Below, piece after piece: positions 5,572-5,754 of a stretch of 5,754 nucleotides of DNA. The notes beneath the pieces were generated by a model. The model searched no databases. It was not told the origin of the DNA and saw only the letters and a list, made by a program, of their open reading frames with translations. Source of the DNA: Deltaproteobacteria bacterium (GTDB lineage Bacteria > Desulfobacterota > Desulfomonilia > UBA1062); assembly GCA_023230665.1 (NCBI GenBank), contig JALNWY010000185.1:1-5754 (forward strand), read 5' to 3'. Position 1 is the first letter of the stretch. Every line of letters begins with the position of its first letter. The translations under genes and the position numbers were made by a program.

Positions 5572-5754
5572 GCGTAAACACCCCGGAGTTCAGAACATTG
5601 CTCTTCGAGAAGCGAGAGCCTTCGATCGGGATGGTCACCATGAACCGTCCCGACCAGCTCAATGCAATCAACGTGGAAATGCTTGAGGATTTCGAAAAGT
5701 TGTTCGAAGAATTGTCCAGGGATGATTCCATCAGGGTCCTCGTCATAACCGGCG
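5568..5754 (+). CDS. Enoyl-CoA hydratase/isomerase (crotonase), 5' part only
   Basis: The first 62 codons of a gene that runs off the right edge. The visible residues contain the crotonase N-terminal signature: MVTMNRPDQLNAIN at about 22-35, then a helix (VEMLEDFEKLFEELSRD) and the strand IRVLVITG, where the first oxyanion-hole loop begins. The catalytic glutamates lie beyond the window, so hydratase, isomerase or another crotonase activity cannot be told apart. ATG 5568 overlaps the ligase stop TGA (5569-5571) as ATGA. Purine-rich AAGGG and GGGAG tracts lie in the ligase's last codons, so translational coupling is likely. It is a different paralogue from the broken crotonase upstream, since the two short N-terminal pieces differ clearly. 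Confidence 0.9.
   Translation, partial: MSVNTPEFRTLLFEKREPSIGMVTMNRPDQLNAINVEMLEDFEKLFEELSRDDSIRVLVITG

Overview
This is a 5.75 kb stretch of ordinary-looking bacterial chromosome with moderately high GC. Every gene I can support lies on the + strand. It reads as a fatty-acid (acyl-CoA) catabolism cluster with its own TetR-type regulator. No RNA genes, CRISPR arrays, insertion sequences or phage genes are visible. The gene content (several beta-oxidation paralogues in one run, a FadD-like ligase, a CaiB/BaiF-type protein) and the protein style suggest a Desulfobacterota (deltaproteobacterial) fatty-acid degrader. That is an inference from style, not a proven assignment.

Layout, left to right: (1) 125-760, a TetR-family regulator; (2) 761-912, a 152-bp non-coding gap with a 10-bp perfect palindrome and an inverted repeat, the most likely place for a promoter or operator; (3) 913-2055, an acyl-CoA dehydrogenase; (4) 2116-3297, a CaiB/BaiF-family protein whose motifs fit alpha-methylacyl-CoA racemase; (5) 3355-3751, a broken crotonase gene in which a well-started N-terminal piece is fused out of frame to the C-terminal part of a dienoyl-CoA-isomerase-like enzyme, with the middle missing; (6) 3752-3891, a 140-bp gap with an orphan Shine-Dalgarno sequence; (7) 3892-5571, a FadD-like long-chain acyl-CoA ligase; (8) 5568 to the window edge, the start of a second crotonase, overlapping the ligase stop by ATGA.

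Together the genes could activate a carboxylic acid to its CoA thioester (ligase), epimerise a 2-methyl branch (racemase-like protein), dehydrogenate it (acyl-CoA dehydrogenase) and hydrate or isomerise the enoyl-CoA (crotonases), under control of the TetR protein. The racemase-like motifs and the IVD/LCAD-type placement of the dehydrogenase's catalytic glutamate make methyl-branched acyl-CoAs an attractive but unproven substrate class.

I do not see a previously undescribed system. The most notable feature is the internally deleted, frameshifted crotonase, which is either a real pseudogene or an assembly error.
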